64,000 bases of DNA from CAZPQK01 sp964588695 (GTDB taxonomy: Bacteria; Krumholzibacteriota; Krumholzibacteriia; WVZY01; JAKEHA01): NCBI GenBank assembly GCA_964588695.1, contig CAZPQK010000007.1, positions 107,296-171,295 on the forward strand. Direction: 5' to 3'. Positions 32,850 through 40,940 of this stretch are shown in pieces. The first letter of the stretch is position 1, and the number at the start of each line of letters is the position of its first letter. A program made the translations under genes and the position numbers. Below the pieces are notes generated by a model. It had not been told where the DNA came from, did no database searches, and saw only the letters and a list, made by a program, of their open reading frames with translations.

Positions 32850-35804
32850 TTGAAAACCTGTTTCAGCAAAAAGCCGCGTCTATTGAACAGCTTACTTGCC
32901 ATAATGATTTCCATTGCGCTTGCCGTCGCTGCCGGATGTGCAACCGAGTCCCCCACCGGCACCGACGACGATGGCGGAGGACCCAGCGGCCCGCAACCCA
33001 ACCCGGATGGTGTCCTTCTCGGCGGTGACCCCGGCGCCCTGGCAATTTCGACGACACGAGTGCTTCCCCCCAGCCCTGTAGACGCGTCGCAGGTGATCGA
33101 CGGCCGAATGATTAATCGCCTGACGGCGGTGATTGCCGGAGACGCAACCGCCGCCGAAGTCAACGCGGCGTTACAAGCTAACGACGTGCGGATCGTTACA
33201 ATGGGAGTTAAGAACCTGCTGGTGTCGCTGGTCACGCCGCCCCAAACCACGCAAGCCGAAGCGGACGCGCTGATTTCCGCGTTGCTTTCGTCGGGCGCCT
33301 TTGCTTTCGTCACCAAAGCCCACGAATGGAAGCCCGAACCAGTTCCCGCCGAAGAGGATGATAAGAATCGAATCGTTCCACCTGACGGGTACGCCGACCT
33401 GCAGCACCTGATTGTGGGCTACTACCCCGCCGCGTGGAATGCCCTGCGCCTGGCGACTCAAAACAACAATCGAGTGCGAGTAATCGTCCCCGACTACTAC
33501 GTGTCCGCGAGTTCAAACAGCCAAATCAACACGCAGTCGTTTGAGAACATCGGAGTACCTGCCGGACTTAACCCCGCCGCCAACTCGCACGACGGCAACC
33601 ACGGGTTCCATTGCAGCGGGATCATCGGCGCCAACTTTGACAACACCGGCGCGACTGGCACCAATCCGGACCCGACATTGTTTTTGGACTTGCGTTCGGT
33701 CCACGTGACCGGGCTGTCGGCGGTCGATTGGCTACAGCAAATCGCATCTACGTTTCCCGCCAGCGGTAAATTTGTGCTTAGTACGAGCCTGGGTTACGGC
33801 GGGCTTTCGCAACTAACCAAGAACGACTTCATAAACATTGCGTTTGGAGCGCTCTCCTGGCGCATTGTAACAGCACCGTTTCAGGGGCGGATGTTTCATG
33901 CAACCGCAGCTGGTAACGAAGCGACCGTTGGCGGGCTACGCGCGCAAGCTTCCTACGGAAGCGGCTTCGCTGCAGCAGCGATGTTCGACAACCCGCGCGA
34001 CCTTATCCCCGCCGACTCGCTTTCCGCAACCGAATGGCAAGGTTTCGACATTGCCTGGAACGCGATGCTTGGACAGAACCCGGCCGCCGGCTCCGCCTTC
34101 GACAATACACTTGTGGTTGGTTCATCAGGTGCTGGGGGCGGCGAGAGTTTCTTCTCTAACCGCAATCCCGATGTTCGTGCCGTCGGCGAACGAGTGCTGG
34201 CGCCTTGCTCTGCACAGGACGCCGGATTCCCGGCCAATCCGGATCTGTGCGACGGCAGCGTGGCCCGCTACTCGGGCACGTCTATGGCGACACCGACTAT
34301 TGCCGGCCTTGCAGCGTATCTATGGAACCTGGATCCCGACCTCACACCGTCGCAGATTCGCGGCAAGATTATCGACGCCTACAACGGCTCGCACTACTCG
34401 GGCGTGACCGACGCTTACGTTGCCGCGCTCTCGCTGGACAACTCTATTGGCGATGCACCTGTGCGCAGGTCGTTACTGGATGTCGCCGGCGCGGCCGCCG
34501 ACCAGGGCTCGAACGGCGTCTTTAACGAGCACGATATCGAAGCGTTTCTGATTTGGTTCGAACACTATGAAATTGACCGCGACGTGAACGGCACTCTGGA
34601 CGACTGGTCGCGCTACGACCTTAACGGCGACGGCCTTACCGGCGGCGGTTTCAAGGGACCGTTTGACTTGAACATCAACGGATACGACTTCGACGTTACC
34701 GGGGCAACGGTGTGCGATCAGACCACGAACTACAACGAAGGATCGGTCAGTGACCGCGAGATCCTGACGTACTACGCGTACTCGTCCCTGTACACTGGCG
34801 ATACTGAAGCACGCGATGCACTGTTGTGTGCCACAAACGTCATAGAGATTTCCGGGCTTCCCGAACGAATATCTCCGGGAGAGGCCACCACAGTTACGGT
34901 TCGAGCCGGAGAACGCACCGGAACGGGTGGAACCGTCACCTATCTTGAAGGTATCGACGTCGATGTCCGTGCCACCAACGGTGCACCCACCATGATGTCG
35001 GGAGTAACAAATAGCCAGGGCGAGTTCACGGCGACATTCACTATGCGTGACGAAGACGAGTTTAGCTATTTTAACGAACTGCGGATTCGCGCGACGGGCC
35101 ACTTTACCGACGGCGACGTTACCAACGAACGGGCGGCGATCCGACCGAACCAGATCGTAATGACTACTCGTTCCGTTCAGGTGGAATCGGACATCTACTT
35201 CTTTGTCAATCCGACACCAGCGCCCGGCGCAGACATTTACATCAACGAGACGCTCGATACCAGCTGGGTACCGACGCCGCTTACCGACCCAGTAAACTTT
35301 AGCAATACGTTCAACCAAACCGAAACCGGCGAAGGGATCACCGCCAACCCCAAGATGACGCAGTCGCACCAGTCCAGCGTTAGCGGTTCGGTGGATGCAT
35401 TTGCCGGTGCGTCGGTAACGGCTATGTCCACGGGTTCAATAACCGTGACCAATCCCAACTTTGACGTTGATTCCTACGTAGCTCGCACCGACGGAAGAAC
35501 CGACTATAGCGTAGGTTTCCGTGTATACGGAGATCCGGCGACGTTTAACATTTCCGGGTCAATTAACGGTTCGCGAATCTACTTTGTCTGGTTGTTTGGC
35601 CCCAACGACCCTTACGAGTGCGATTCGTTCGACGGCTGCACGTCGATCGCGGGATCGGGCGCAATCATACCCGGCGCGTACAACTTTGTTGTCGTCCAGC
35701 GCGATCACAACAGCATCCAATGGTACGAAGACTACACCGGCCAAAACTCAGGAACCGCCGACGCGACCGGCGGCATTACCGCAACCCTCTCGGTCAGCCA
35801 CTAA
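32850..35804 (+). CDS. Subtilase (S8) lipoprotein, catalytic residues intact
   Basis: 984-aa lipoprotein (lipobox VAAGC, Cys 30). S8 catalytic residues can be placed: Asp 215 in VIVPDYY, His 251 in HGFHCSG, oxyanion Asn 356 in AAGNE, and Ser 478 in SGTSMATP (codon 34281-34283). The Asp motif is unusual (DYY rather than D-T/S-G). A propeptide-like region precedes the domain. It is followed by an EF-hand-like RYDLNGDGLTGGG ... FDLNINGYDFD stretch, an Ig-like domain and a C-terminal beta domain with paired Cys (ECDSFDGC). The start is TTG behind a GGAG box. Probably an outer-membrane-anchored protease working with, or antagonised by, its degenerate neighbour. Confidence 0.88.
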   Translation: MKTCFSKKPRLLNSLLAIMISIALAVAAGCATESPTGTDDDGGGPSGPQPNPDGVLLGGDPGALAISTTRVLPPSPVDASQVIDGRMINRLTAVIAGDATAAEVNAALQANDVRIVTMGVKNLLVSLVTPPQTTQAEADALISALLSSGAFAFVTKAHEWKPEPVPAEEDDKNRIVPPDGYADLQHLIVGYYPAAWNALRLATQNNNRVRVIVPDYYVSASSNSQINTQSFENIGVPAGLNPAANSHDGNHGFHCSGIIGANFDNTGATGTNPDPTLFLDLRSVHVTGLSAVDWLQQIASTFPASGKFVLSTSLGYGGLSQLTKNDFINIAFGALSWRIVTAPFQGRMFHATAAGNEATVGGLRAQASYGSGFAAAAMFDNPRDLIPADSLSATEWQGFDIAWNAMLGQNPAAGSAFDNTLVVGSSGAGGGESFFSNRNPDVRAVGERVLAPCSAQDAGFPANPDLCDGSVARYSGTSMATPTIAGLAAYLWNLDPDLTPSQIRGKIIDAYNGSHYSGVTDAYVAALSLDNSIGDAPVRRSLLDVAGAAADQGSNGVFNEHDIEAFLIWFEHYEIDRDVNGTLDDWSRYDLNGDGLTGGGFKGPFDLNINGYDFDVTGATVCDQTTNYNEGSVSDREILTYYAYSSLYTGDTEARDALLCATNVIEISGLPERISPGEATTVTVRAGERTGTGGTVTYLEGIDVDVRATNGAPTMMSGVTNSQGEFTATFTMRDEDEFSYFNELRIRATGHFTDGDVTNERAAIRPNQIVMTTRSVQVESDIYFFVNPTPAPGADIYINETLDTSWVPTPLTDPVNFSNTFNQTETGEGITANPKMTQSHQSSVSGSVDAFAGASVTAMSTGSITVTNPNFDVDSYVARTDGRTDYSVGFRVYGDPATFNISGSINGSRIYFVWLFGPNDPYECDSFDGCTSIAGSGAIIPGAYNFVVVQRDHNSIQWYEDYTGQNSGTADATGGITATLSVSH

Positions 35805-35841
35805 CCTTTCTGCAACTCGCTAACGCCAAACGAGTTAAAGG

Positions 35842-35869
35842 GAACCGTAGTTAGATTTAACTACGGTTC
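35842..35869 (+). terminator. Terminator of the subtilase gene
   Basis: A perfect 12-bp stem (35842-35853 with 35858-35869) with a 4-base loop starts 38 bases after the stop codon. The following bases are pyrimidine-rich (tctctact) rather than a clean T-run. Confidence 0.75.
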
Positions 35870-36144
35870 TCTACTCGCCATTTGCTTAGGCGCCATAGGG
35901 AAAATCCCTAAACCTCTTTCCGCTCTTGCCTGATAGCAACTCATCACGCTCCACCTGCATATTGCAGCGCTGAGAGTTCGAACTGTCGCGGGCACCGGTG
36001 GCTTTGAAAAGGTTCAACGTCCGGCAGCCGTCGCCGGTGTCCTACACAGTTCGCTAAGTCCCCACATCTCTCGCATGGCCTCGTGCTGTTCGCGGCGACA
36101 AGTCGACGCGGACTTTCACCCTGATCTCTAGGGAGGAAAACGAC
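35870..36144 (+). promoter_or_regulatory. Long non-coding leader with candidate structured RNA
   Basis: No ORF or known RNA motif is recognised here. Within it, 35979-35986 pairs perfectly with 36046-36053 (8 bp). Inside that, 35991-35998 pairs with 36034-36042 (CACCGG/CCGGTG plus GG/CC with one bulge). The interior holds a TTGAA-loop-TTCAA hairpin (36004-36017) and a GGCT/AGCC stem. The nested, branched architecture ends about 90 bases before a good GGGAGG site and the beta-helix gene ATG. It could be a riboswitch-like or other cis-regulatory RNA. It does not match the c-di-GMP, cobalamin, glycine or THF consensus as I know them. Confidence 0.35.
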
Positions 36145-37632
36145 ATGCGTAATCTAAGGGCTAGTTTAGGCATTCTGACTCTTACTCTTTTACTGTGGGC
36201 GTTACCCGCCAGGGCGACCAACTTCTACGTGGCGCCGTCGGGTAGCGACTCCAATTCGGGAACGCAAACCCAACCCTTTCGGACGCTGCAAAAAGCTGCA
36301 GACGTGGTCGAACCAGGCGACAACGTCTACGTCGCCAACGGGACCTACAAGGGGTTTCATTTGACGCGATCGGGACAACCCAGCGCGCGGATTACTTTCG
36401 TCGCTTTGGGTAACTCGGTAGTCGTTAACGAAAACAACGACCGCAACGACCACAACATCAATCTGGAAGGCGCAAGCTGGGTAACCGTGGACGGGTTTAT
36501 CTCCGAAGACGCTCCCAAAGTGGGGCTGCGTGCGGTGCTTGCCCAGGGCGTGACCTTTCGAAACAACACCATTCGTCGAGCGGGGCTCAGTGGAATTCTC
36601 ACTGGCTGGGTTACCGACTTGCAGATTATCAACAATGAATGCGCCAACACGGTTCGCCAGCACGGCATCTACGTAAGCAATAGCGACTCGCCCGACGACA
36701 ACGTGGTGATTCGTGGGAACGAATGTTACGGCAACAACAACAACGGGCTGCAGGTGAACGGCGACTGCTGGGTAGGCGGAGACGGTATTGTCCAGAACGT
36801 GGTCATCGAAGACAACATTATCCGCGACAACAACTGGAAGGGCATGAGCCTTATTTCGATGCAGAACTCGGTGGTGCGCAACAACATCATCTACGACAAC
36901 GGCATCAGTGCGGGAGCCGGCGGCATCCACCTTACCGATCAGGTTGGTCCGCGCTGCTACAAACCCAGCAGCAACAACATCGTGTGCAACAACACCATCG
37001 TGGAGCCACGCATCGCCGGCATCCGGATGACCGACGACGCGACAAATAACCGGATCTTTAACAACCTGATCGTGGCGCAATGGAATCGTCTGATCGTTGA
37101 TGAGGTTGGTGGAAACCTCATCGACAGCGAATCCAACATCACGCTTACCAGCGCCAACGGTCTGTTTATGAACCCCGGTGGCCACAACTACCGACTCGCG
37201 GACCAATCACAGGCGATCGACGCCGGCGTAACCGCCTACCTGGGTGCAAACGCGCCGAACGACGACTACGACGCCAATCCCCGCCCGGCGGGTCCGGCCG
37301 TGGACGTGGGCGCATTCGAGGTGGCCACAGCGACCGCAGTGGGAGACACCCCGGCACCGTTGCGGCTTGAAAGCGTTTACCCCAATCCGTTCAACCCCAC
37401 GCTGACGGTTGCCTTTACTCTGGATAGCACCCGCGACGTGTCGATTCGGATTTACTCTGCGTCGGGGCAACTGGTGCGCACGCTCGCTAGCCAGGAAATG
37501 TCGTCGGGGAGTCACCGAGTAGTTTGGGATGGCAACAGCAACGTCGGAGAGCGAGCCGCCAGCGGCGTTTATCTGGTGCAAGTGACGTCCGGAGAGTGGA
37601 ACGTCACCCGAAAGGTCGTCATGTTGAAGTAA
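36145..37632 (+). CDS. Secreted right-handed beta-helix protein with sorting domain
   Basis: 495-aa exported protein with a signal peptide (about 1-24, LPARA). Next comes a DUF1565-type opening (NFYVAPSGSDSNSGTQTQPF, then LQKAADVV), a right-handed parallel beta-helix at about 60-370 made of Asn-rich coils (NVVIRGNECYGNNNNG, VVRNNIIYDNG, IFNNLIV), and a C-terminal FlgD-like / T9SS type A sorting domain (YPNPFNPTLTVAF ... KVVMLK). Helices of this kind occur in pectate/alginate lyases and in surface adhesins; no lyase active site can be picked out by eye. The start ATG has a strong GGGAGG box. It is monocistronic, preceded by a long structured leader and followed by a hairpin terminator. Confidence 0.82.
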   Translation: MRNLRASLGILTLTLLLWALPARATNFYVAPSGSDSNSGTQTQPFRTLQKAADVVEPGDNVYVANGTYKGFHLTRSGQPSARITFVALGNSVVVNENNDRNDHNINLEGASWVTVDGFISEDAPKVGLRAVLAQGVTFRNNTIRRAGLSGILTGWVTDLQIINNECANTVRQHGIYVSNSDSPDDNVVIRGNECYGNNNNGLQVNGDCWVGGDGIVQNVVIEDNIIRDNNWKGMSLISMQNSVVRNNIIYDNGISAGAGGIHLTDQVGPRCYKPSSNNIVCNNTIVEPRIAGIRMTDDATNNRIFNNLIVAQWNRLIVDEVGGNLIDSESNITLTSANGLFMNPGGHNYRLADQSQAIDAGVTAYLGANAPNDDYDANPRPAGPAVDVGAFEVATATAVGDTPAPLRLESVYPNPFNPTLTVAFTLDSTRDVSIRIYSASGQLVRTLASQEMSSGSHRVVWDGNSNVGERAASGVYLVQVTSGEWNVTRKVVMLK

Positions 37633-37652
37633 CGATCTCTGGGTCTATGCCC

Positions 37653-37679
37653 GGGTGTGGCGCCGCGTGCGCCACACCC
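37653..37679 (+). terminator. Hairpin after the beta-helix gene
   Basis: An 11-bp perfect GC-rich stem (37653-37663 with 37669-37679) with a 5-base loop begins 21 bases past the stop. Only TT follows, so efficiency may depend on the stem. Confidence 0.7.
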
Positions 37680-37934
37680 TTCAAGCTCACTATTCCCTTC
37701 CCCATTCGTATCGTGGACTTTGGCATCATCGGGGGAAAGCCGCTCAGCGAAATGCGTCCCACAAGCAAGCGCGGCTAGCTGGTCACGTCTTGCGCGCCTG
37801 CGCCCACCCGGCGCCCCGCCCGAAGCCGTATGTCATTTGTTAACATACCCTTACACACTAGCGTTCCCGGTTGCGCTTGCCGGTAGCATTTTGCGATACT
37901 ATCGCGTCCCACGCCACCCAATCGGACGGATGAT
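37680..37934. other. Intergenic, promoter of the response regulator presumed
   Basis: The gap holds no coding frame with support and no strong hairpin. The last 80 bases before the regulator ATG become A/T-richer and include a tactat hexamer near 37900 that could be a -10 element, but spacing to any TTG-type -35 is not good. Confidence 0.3.
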
Positions 37935-38579
37935 ATGAAGATCCTGATCGCGTCACACGACCAGATGCTTACCGAAGGGCTCGAATGCCTCATCGACGGA
38001 TTCGGCGATGAGTACTCGGTTGTCGGCTGCGCCAGCGATGGCGCGGAGGCACTTACGATGATCGGTGCCACCAACCCCGACCTGGTAATCGCCACACTGC
38101 TCCTGGAACAACTAAACGGCGTGGATCTGACTCATCACGTGGTTGAAACGTCGGCGGCACGGGTAATTATTCTAACTACCGATCCCGGCAAAGAGCCCCT
38201 GGCGGAAGCATTTCAAATGGGTGCAAGCGGCTGCATCGCCAGTGATAGCGACGCGGATGAGTTGAAGACCGCGCTCAACACTGTCAGCGAAGGCAACAAA
38301 TACTTGTGCGCATCCAGCCACGACATACTGATTGAGCGAGTGGTAAACGACAACGGCGATGACGACCCCGTGTACGCAGAATTAACCACGCGCGAACGCG
38401 AAGTTATGAAACACCTCGCAGAAGGGCTGAACTCCAAAGAAGTCGGCGACAAACTACACATTAGTCCCAAGACCGTCGACACCCACCGTCGCAACATCAT
38501 GAAGAAGCTGGATATTGACAACGTCGCTGCCCTTGTCAAACACGCAATTCGTTCGGGGTTGACCGAGATTGAAGATTAG
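37935..38579 (+). CDS. LuxR/NarL-type response regulator lacking the phosphoacceptor Asp
   Basis: 214-aa protein with a receiver-like fold at 1-120 and a GerE/LuxR helix-turn-helix at about 145-210 (LTTREREVMKHLAEGLNSKEV, HISPKTVDTHRRNIMKKL). The receiver is atypical. The phosphoacceptor Asp expected at about 54 is Thr (PDLVIATLL), the acidic pair near residue 9 is reduced to HD, and the conserved Lys near 103 is Ser (GASGCIAS). It cannot be phosphorylated in the usual way and is probably controlled by binding or dimerisation. No histidine kinase is adjacent. The target is unknown; the gene is alone on its transcript. Confidence 0.85.
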   Translation: MKILIASHDQMLTEGLECLIDGFGDEYSVVGCASDGAEALTMIGATNPDLVIATLLLEQLNGVDLTHHVVETSAARVIILTTDPGKEPLAEAFQMGASGCIASDSDADELKTALNTVSEGNKYLCASSHDILIERVVNDNGDDDPVYAELTTREREVMKHLAEGLNSKEVGDKLHISPKTVDTHRRNIMKKLDIDNVAALVKHAIRSGLTEIED

Positions 38580-38762
38580 CTGTCACCAGCGACGACTGCC
38601 TTCCCCTCATCACCTACTTGCTTACCGCCTCTCGTACTTTCGCTTAAAGCCCACTAAGCAAAAGTCGTATCCCGATTTACGGGGCTAACCGATTGATCCG
38701 TGCTGCCAAGGTCGCGATACTAGATAGTGATCAGTCCAGGCACACCACTCAGGAGGTGCACC

Positions 38763-38933
38763 GTGTTAGGTCTTGCTTTAACATTCTTCGTGGTAGCGAT
38801 CATCGCTGCTATCTTTGGCTTCGGAGGAATCGCCGCTGGATCGGCAGCGATCGCCAAGGTCCTCTTCTTCCTGTTCGTTATCCTGTTCGTCTTCTCCCTA
38901 TTCAGGGGCTTGATAAAGCGCTCAGACGTGTAA
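38763..38933 (+). CDS. Small DUF1328-family membrane protein
   Basis: 56-aa protein starting with GTG behind a very strong AGGAGGT box at 6-base spacing. It has two hydrophobic helices separated by a glycine-rich turn (IFGFGGIAAGSAAIAK) and a short basic C-terminus. Size and pattern match the DUF1328/YtjA family of two-helix inner-membrane proteins often found among stress-induced genes. Function is unknown. It converges tail-to-tail with the UPF0316-like gene, leaving only 1 base between stops. Confidence 0.8.
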   Translation: MLGLALTFFVVAIIAAIFGFGGIAAGSAAIAKVLFFLFVILFVFSLFRGLIKRSDV

Positions 38934-38934
38934 G

Positions 38935-39528
38935 CTAGGGCCGATTTGTACGGCGAGCAGCCAGGCGACTAAAGGCATTGCTCCGTCTGCCGACGAACGA
39001 TTGCCGCGCCGCAAACGTCCCGGCGTTGGCGAACTCGACGTCTTCGATGGAGTAGAAGGCTCGGGGGTTGTACTGCTGAACCAGCTTGATCATCTTTCCG
39101 ATCTGACTACGCTTGACGATGCTAAAAAGCACGTTGACCGGGCCTTCGCTGCCGTCCGCATCCAACACGGTGACGCCGTGCCCGGCATCACGCAACGCGG
39201 TGACCAGCGCCGAGGCATTAGACTTGGTTACTATACGAACGATCCGCGTCCCCATCGCGAGCTTCTCTTCCAGCAATAGGCCAACGTACGTTCCCGCGGC
39301 GAACCCGCCGGCAAAGAAGACGTAGTAGGTCGGGTTTGAGAGGTTGTCGAGCACCGCCCGCAGCGCCAGCAACCAGGCGATTACTTCGGCAAAGCCGAGG
39401 AGAGGCGCGATAACTTTTTGCCCCCGCGAGACCGCAACGATTCGCATCGTGCCCAGCGTGACATCGGTGACACGGGCAAAAAAGATTAGTGCACCAACAG
39501 AAAGAACCCCAACCGGATCACCGCTCAC
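38935..39528 (-). CDS. UPF0316 / DUF2179-family membrane protein
   Basis: 197-aa protein with three membrane helices in the first 95 residues (VGALIFFARVTDVTLGTMRIV, LLGFAEVIAWLLALRAVL, YYVFFAGGFAAGTYVGLLLE). A cytoplasmic ferredoxin-like DUF2179 domain lies at about 100-180 (VRIVTK, GVTVLDADGSEGPVNVLFSIVKR, FYSIEDVEFAN). The VTDVTLGTMRI motif is a family signature. Function is unknown; related proteins are thought to bind small ligands. The ATG has no strong ribosome site but fits family length. Confidence 0.85.
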   Translation of the reverse strand: MSGDPVGVLSVGALIFFARVTDVTLGTMRIVAVSRGQKVIAPLLGFAEVIAWLLALRAVLDNLSNPTYYVFFAGGFAAGTYVGLLLEEKLAMGTRIVRIVTKSNASALVTALRDAGHGVTVLDADGSEGPVNVLFSIVKRSQIGKMIKLVQQYNPRAFYSIEDVEFANAGTFAARQSFVGRRSNAFSRLAARRTNRP

Positions 39529-39698
39529 AATGAACTCCTACAAGTTTAGAATTGGTTGCTAACGACTATGGTGGCAGCGCACAGATGCCGCCTGCGAGAT
39601 GCGCGCTTGAGTATCAACCACGCAAGCAGTTTCGACCAACGGTTATCGCCCCGGCAGCGATTGCTGTGTGTTACGCTGTCCTCTGAGGAGGAGCAGTC

Positions 39699-40373
39699 GT
39701 GACCGATTCGCCAACAAATCGTGCGCAAGAAACGCCAGAAGCACAGGTTCCCTTATGGGTACGGTCGGTAGGGGTCCCCACCTGGGTTACCAACCCCAGC
39801 GGCGAAATCATATTCGCCAATGATCGGGCGGAGACGCTTCTGGGCCAATCGCTGGACCATCTAACGCGGCAGCCCTGCCACTTAGCGGTTTGCGGAACCA
39901 CCCCAGACGGGCGACAGCTATGCGGGCCGAATTGCTCGTTCCGCGAAACCGCGCGCATTGGTATAGAACTCGAGCCTGTCCCGATGAGTCTCCGGAGTCA
40001 CGACGGGCGCGAACAGTTTGTGCGACTCATAATAATAGCGGTTCGCATGCCCCCGGCGGACGGCACCCACCTGGTCCATTGCGCGCTGGACGAAACCAAG
40101 GAACGTCGGTTCCAGCGATACTTTGAGAAGGTGCTGGAGCGCAACCCGGACGCGCCGATTCCGCTGACCGAGGCCGGTGTGACGTCGCGCGAGCTCGAAG
40201 TCCTGCAACTCCTTGCGGAAGACCAAACCCTACACGCCATCGCCGAATCGCTGGGAGTTAGCTACTCTACGGTTCGCAACCACGTGCAGCACCTGCTGCA
40301 GAAGTTGCACGTGCACTCGATTCTTGAGGCGGTTGCGGTGTATCTGCTCACAGAGGAAAGCCCGCCCGCGTAA
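39699..40373 (+). CDS. PAS-LuxR regulator with four-cysteine cluster
   Basis: 224-aa protein with a PAS domain (about 20-140; VPTWVTNPSGEIIFANDRAE) and a LuxR/GerE helix-turn-helix (about 155-220; VTSRELEVLQLLAEDQTLHAI, SVSYSTVRNH-like GVSYSTVRNH). The PAS core contains Cys 60, 65, 75 and 79 (CHLAVC ... CGPNC), a spacing suited to a metal, Fe-S or thiol redox site. It lacks a receiver domain, so it is a one-component sensor. GTG start behind a GAGGAGGAG box. It is separated from the downstream cytochrome operon by a strong terminator. Proximity makes it a candidate redox regulator of that operon, but this is inference. Confidence 0.82.
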   Translation: MTDSPTNRAQETPEAQVPLWVRSVGVPTWVTNPSGEIIFANDRAETLLGQSLDHLTRQPCHLAVCGTTPDGRQLCGPNCSFRETARIGIELEPVPMSLRSHDGREQFVRLIIIAVRMPPADGTHLVHCALDETKERRFQRYFEKVLERNPDAPIPLTEAGVTSRELEVLQLLAEDQTLHAIAESLGVSYSTVRNHVQHLLQKLHVHSILEAVAVYLLTEESPPA

Positions 40374-40406
40374 CGAATTAGTACAAACGAACTATATCTA
40401 GCACAC

Positions 40407-40452
40407 AACGAGATGCGCCATGCTACCCGTAGCAGCGCATCTCGTTATTTTT
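40407..40452 (+). terminator. Rho-independent terminator
   Basis: A 12-bp stem (40407-40418 with 40435-40446) encloses a second 5-bp stem (tgcta/tagca, 40421-40434) and is followed by ATTTTTT. It cleanly ends the PAS-LuxR gene before the cytochrome operon. Confidence 0.92.
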
Positions 40453-40492
40453 TGCGTAGTTATGCATAGATTCAACCTTCTGGGAGTTGCCA

Positions 40493-40903
40493 ATGAAAAG
40501 CAGAGTCGCCCTGGCCGGGACTACGGTCGCCATGATTGCAATGGTGGTTCTGTTCGGGACTCAGTCGTTCGCCGACAAGGACGAGCCCGTAAAACTGTTC
40601 AAGAAGTACGGGTGCATGGAGTGCCACAGCTTGGTGGCGCTCGACCTTCACGTCGAAAAGTCGGAGGAAGCTGACGCGGAGGCCAAAGGCGAAGACGAAC
40701 TCGAAGCTCCCGACTTGTCGGCCGTTGGCAAGACTCGCGACCCCAAATGGATTAGCAACTACCTACGCAAGAAAGAAGACATCGACGGCCGTAAACACGA
40801 GAAGCGCTTTAAAGGGACCGACGAAGAACGTAGGGCAATTGCGATTTGGCTGGCGTCGATGAAACACGACGTCCCCGAAGACAGCAAGAAAACGGACGAA
40901 TAG
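40493..40903 (+). CDS. Small exported monohaem cytochrome c
   Basis: 136-aa protein with a signal peptide (about 1-27, QSFA) and one CMECH haem site (Cys 41, Cys 44, His 45). The rest is very rich in Glu, Asp and Lys, with a class-I-cytochrome-like C-terminal helix (RRAIAIWLASMK). The distal Met expected in a KMPxF context is not obvious; the equivalent stretch reads GRKHEKRF, so His coordination is possible. ATG at 40493 follows a GGGAG box. It is first in the multihaem operon and is a plausible periplasmic shuttle. Confidence 0.8.
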   Translation: MKSRVALAGTTVAMIAMVVLFGTQSFADKDEPVKLFKKYGCMECHSLVALDLHVEKSEEADAEAKGEDELEAPDLSAVGKTRDPKWISNYLRKKEDIDGRKHEKRFKGTDEERRAIAIWLASMKHDVPEDSKKTDE

Positions 40904-40940
40904 TCACGAAATCCAGCGGCTCTGTTCCGGAAGGAAGACC

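Noticed and set aside
32780..33316. Minus-strand frame of 178 codons rich in Ser/Ala
   Set aside because: It covers the start of the subtilase gene and the divergent promoter. The plus-strand frame has a lipoprotein signal and catalytic motifs, while this one has neither.
34473..35369. Minus-strand frame of 298 codons
   Set aside because: Antisense to the intact subtilase gene. No motif is recognisable and the plus-strand product is clearly real.
36009..36029. tRNA T-arm-like GGTTCAAcgTCC
   Set aside because: The flanking five-base arms do not pair, and no acceptor stem or anticodon arm can be built around it.
36202..37206. Long open frame (334 codons) on the minus strand
   Set aside because: It lies wholly antisense to the beta-helix gene. 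Its Val/Asp/His-rich composition is the complement of the Asn/Asp-rich coils, with no domain and no ribosome site.
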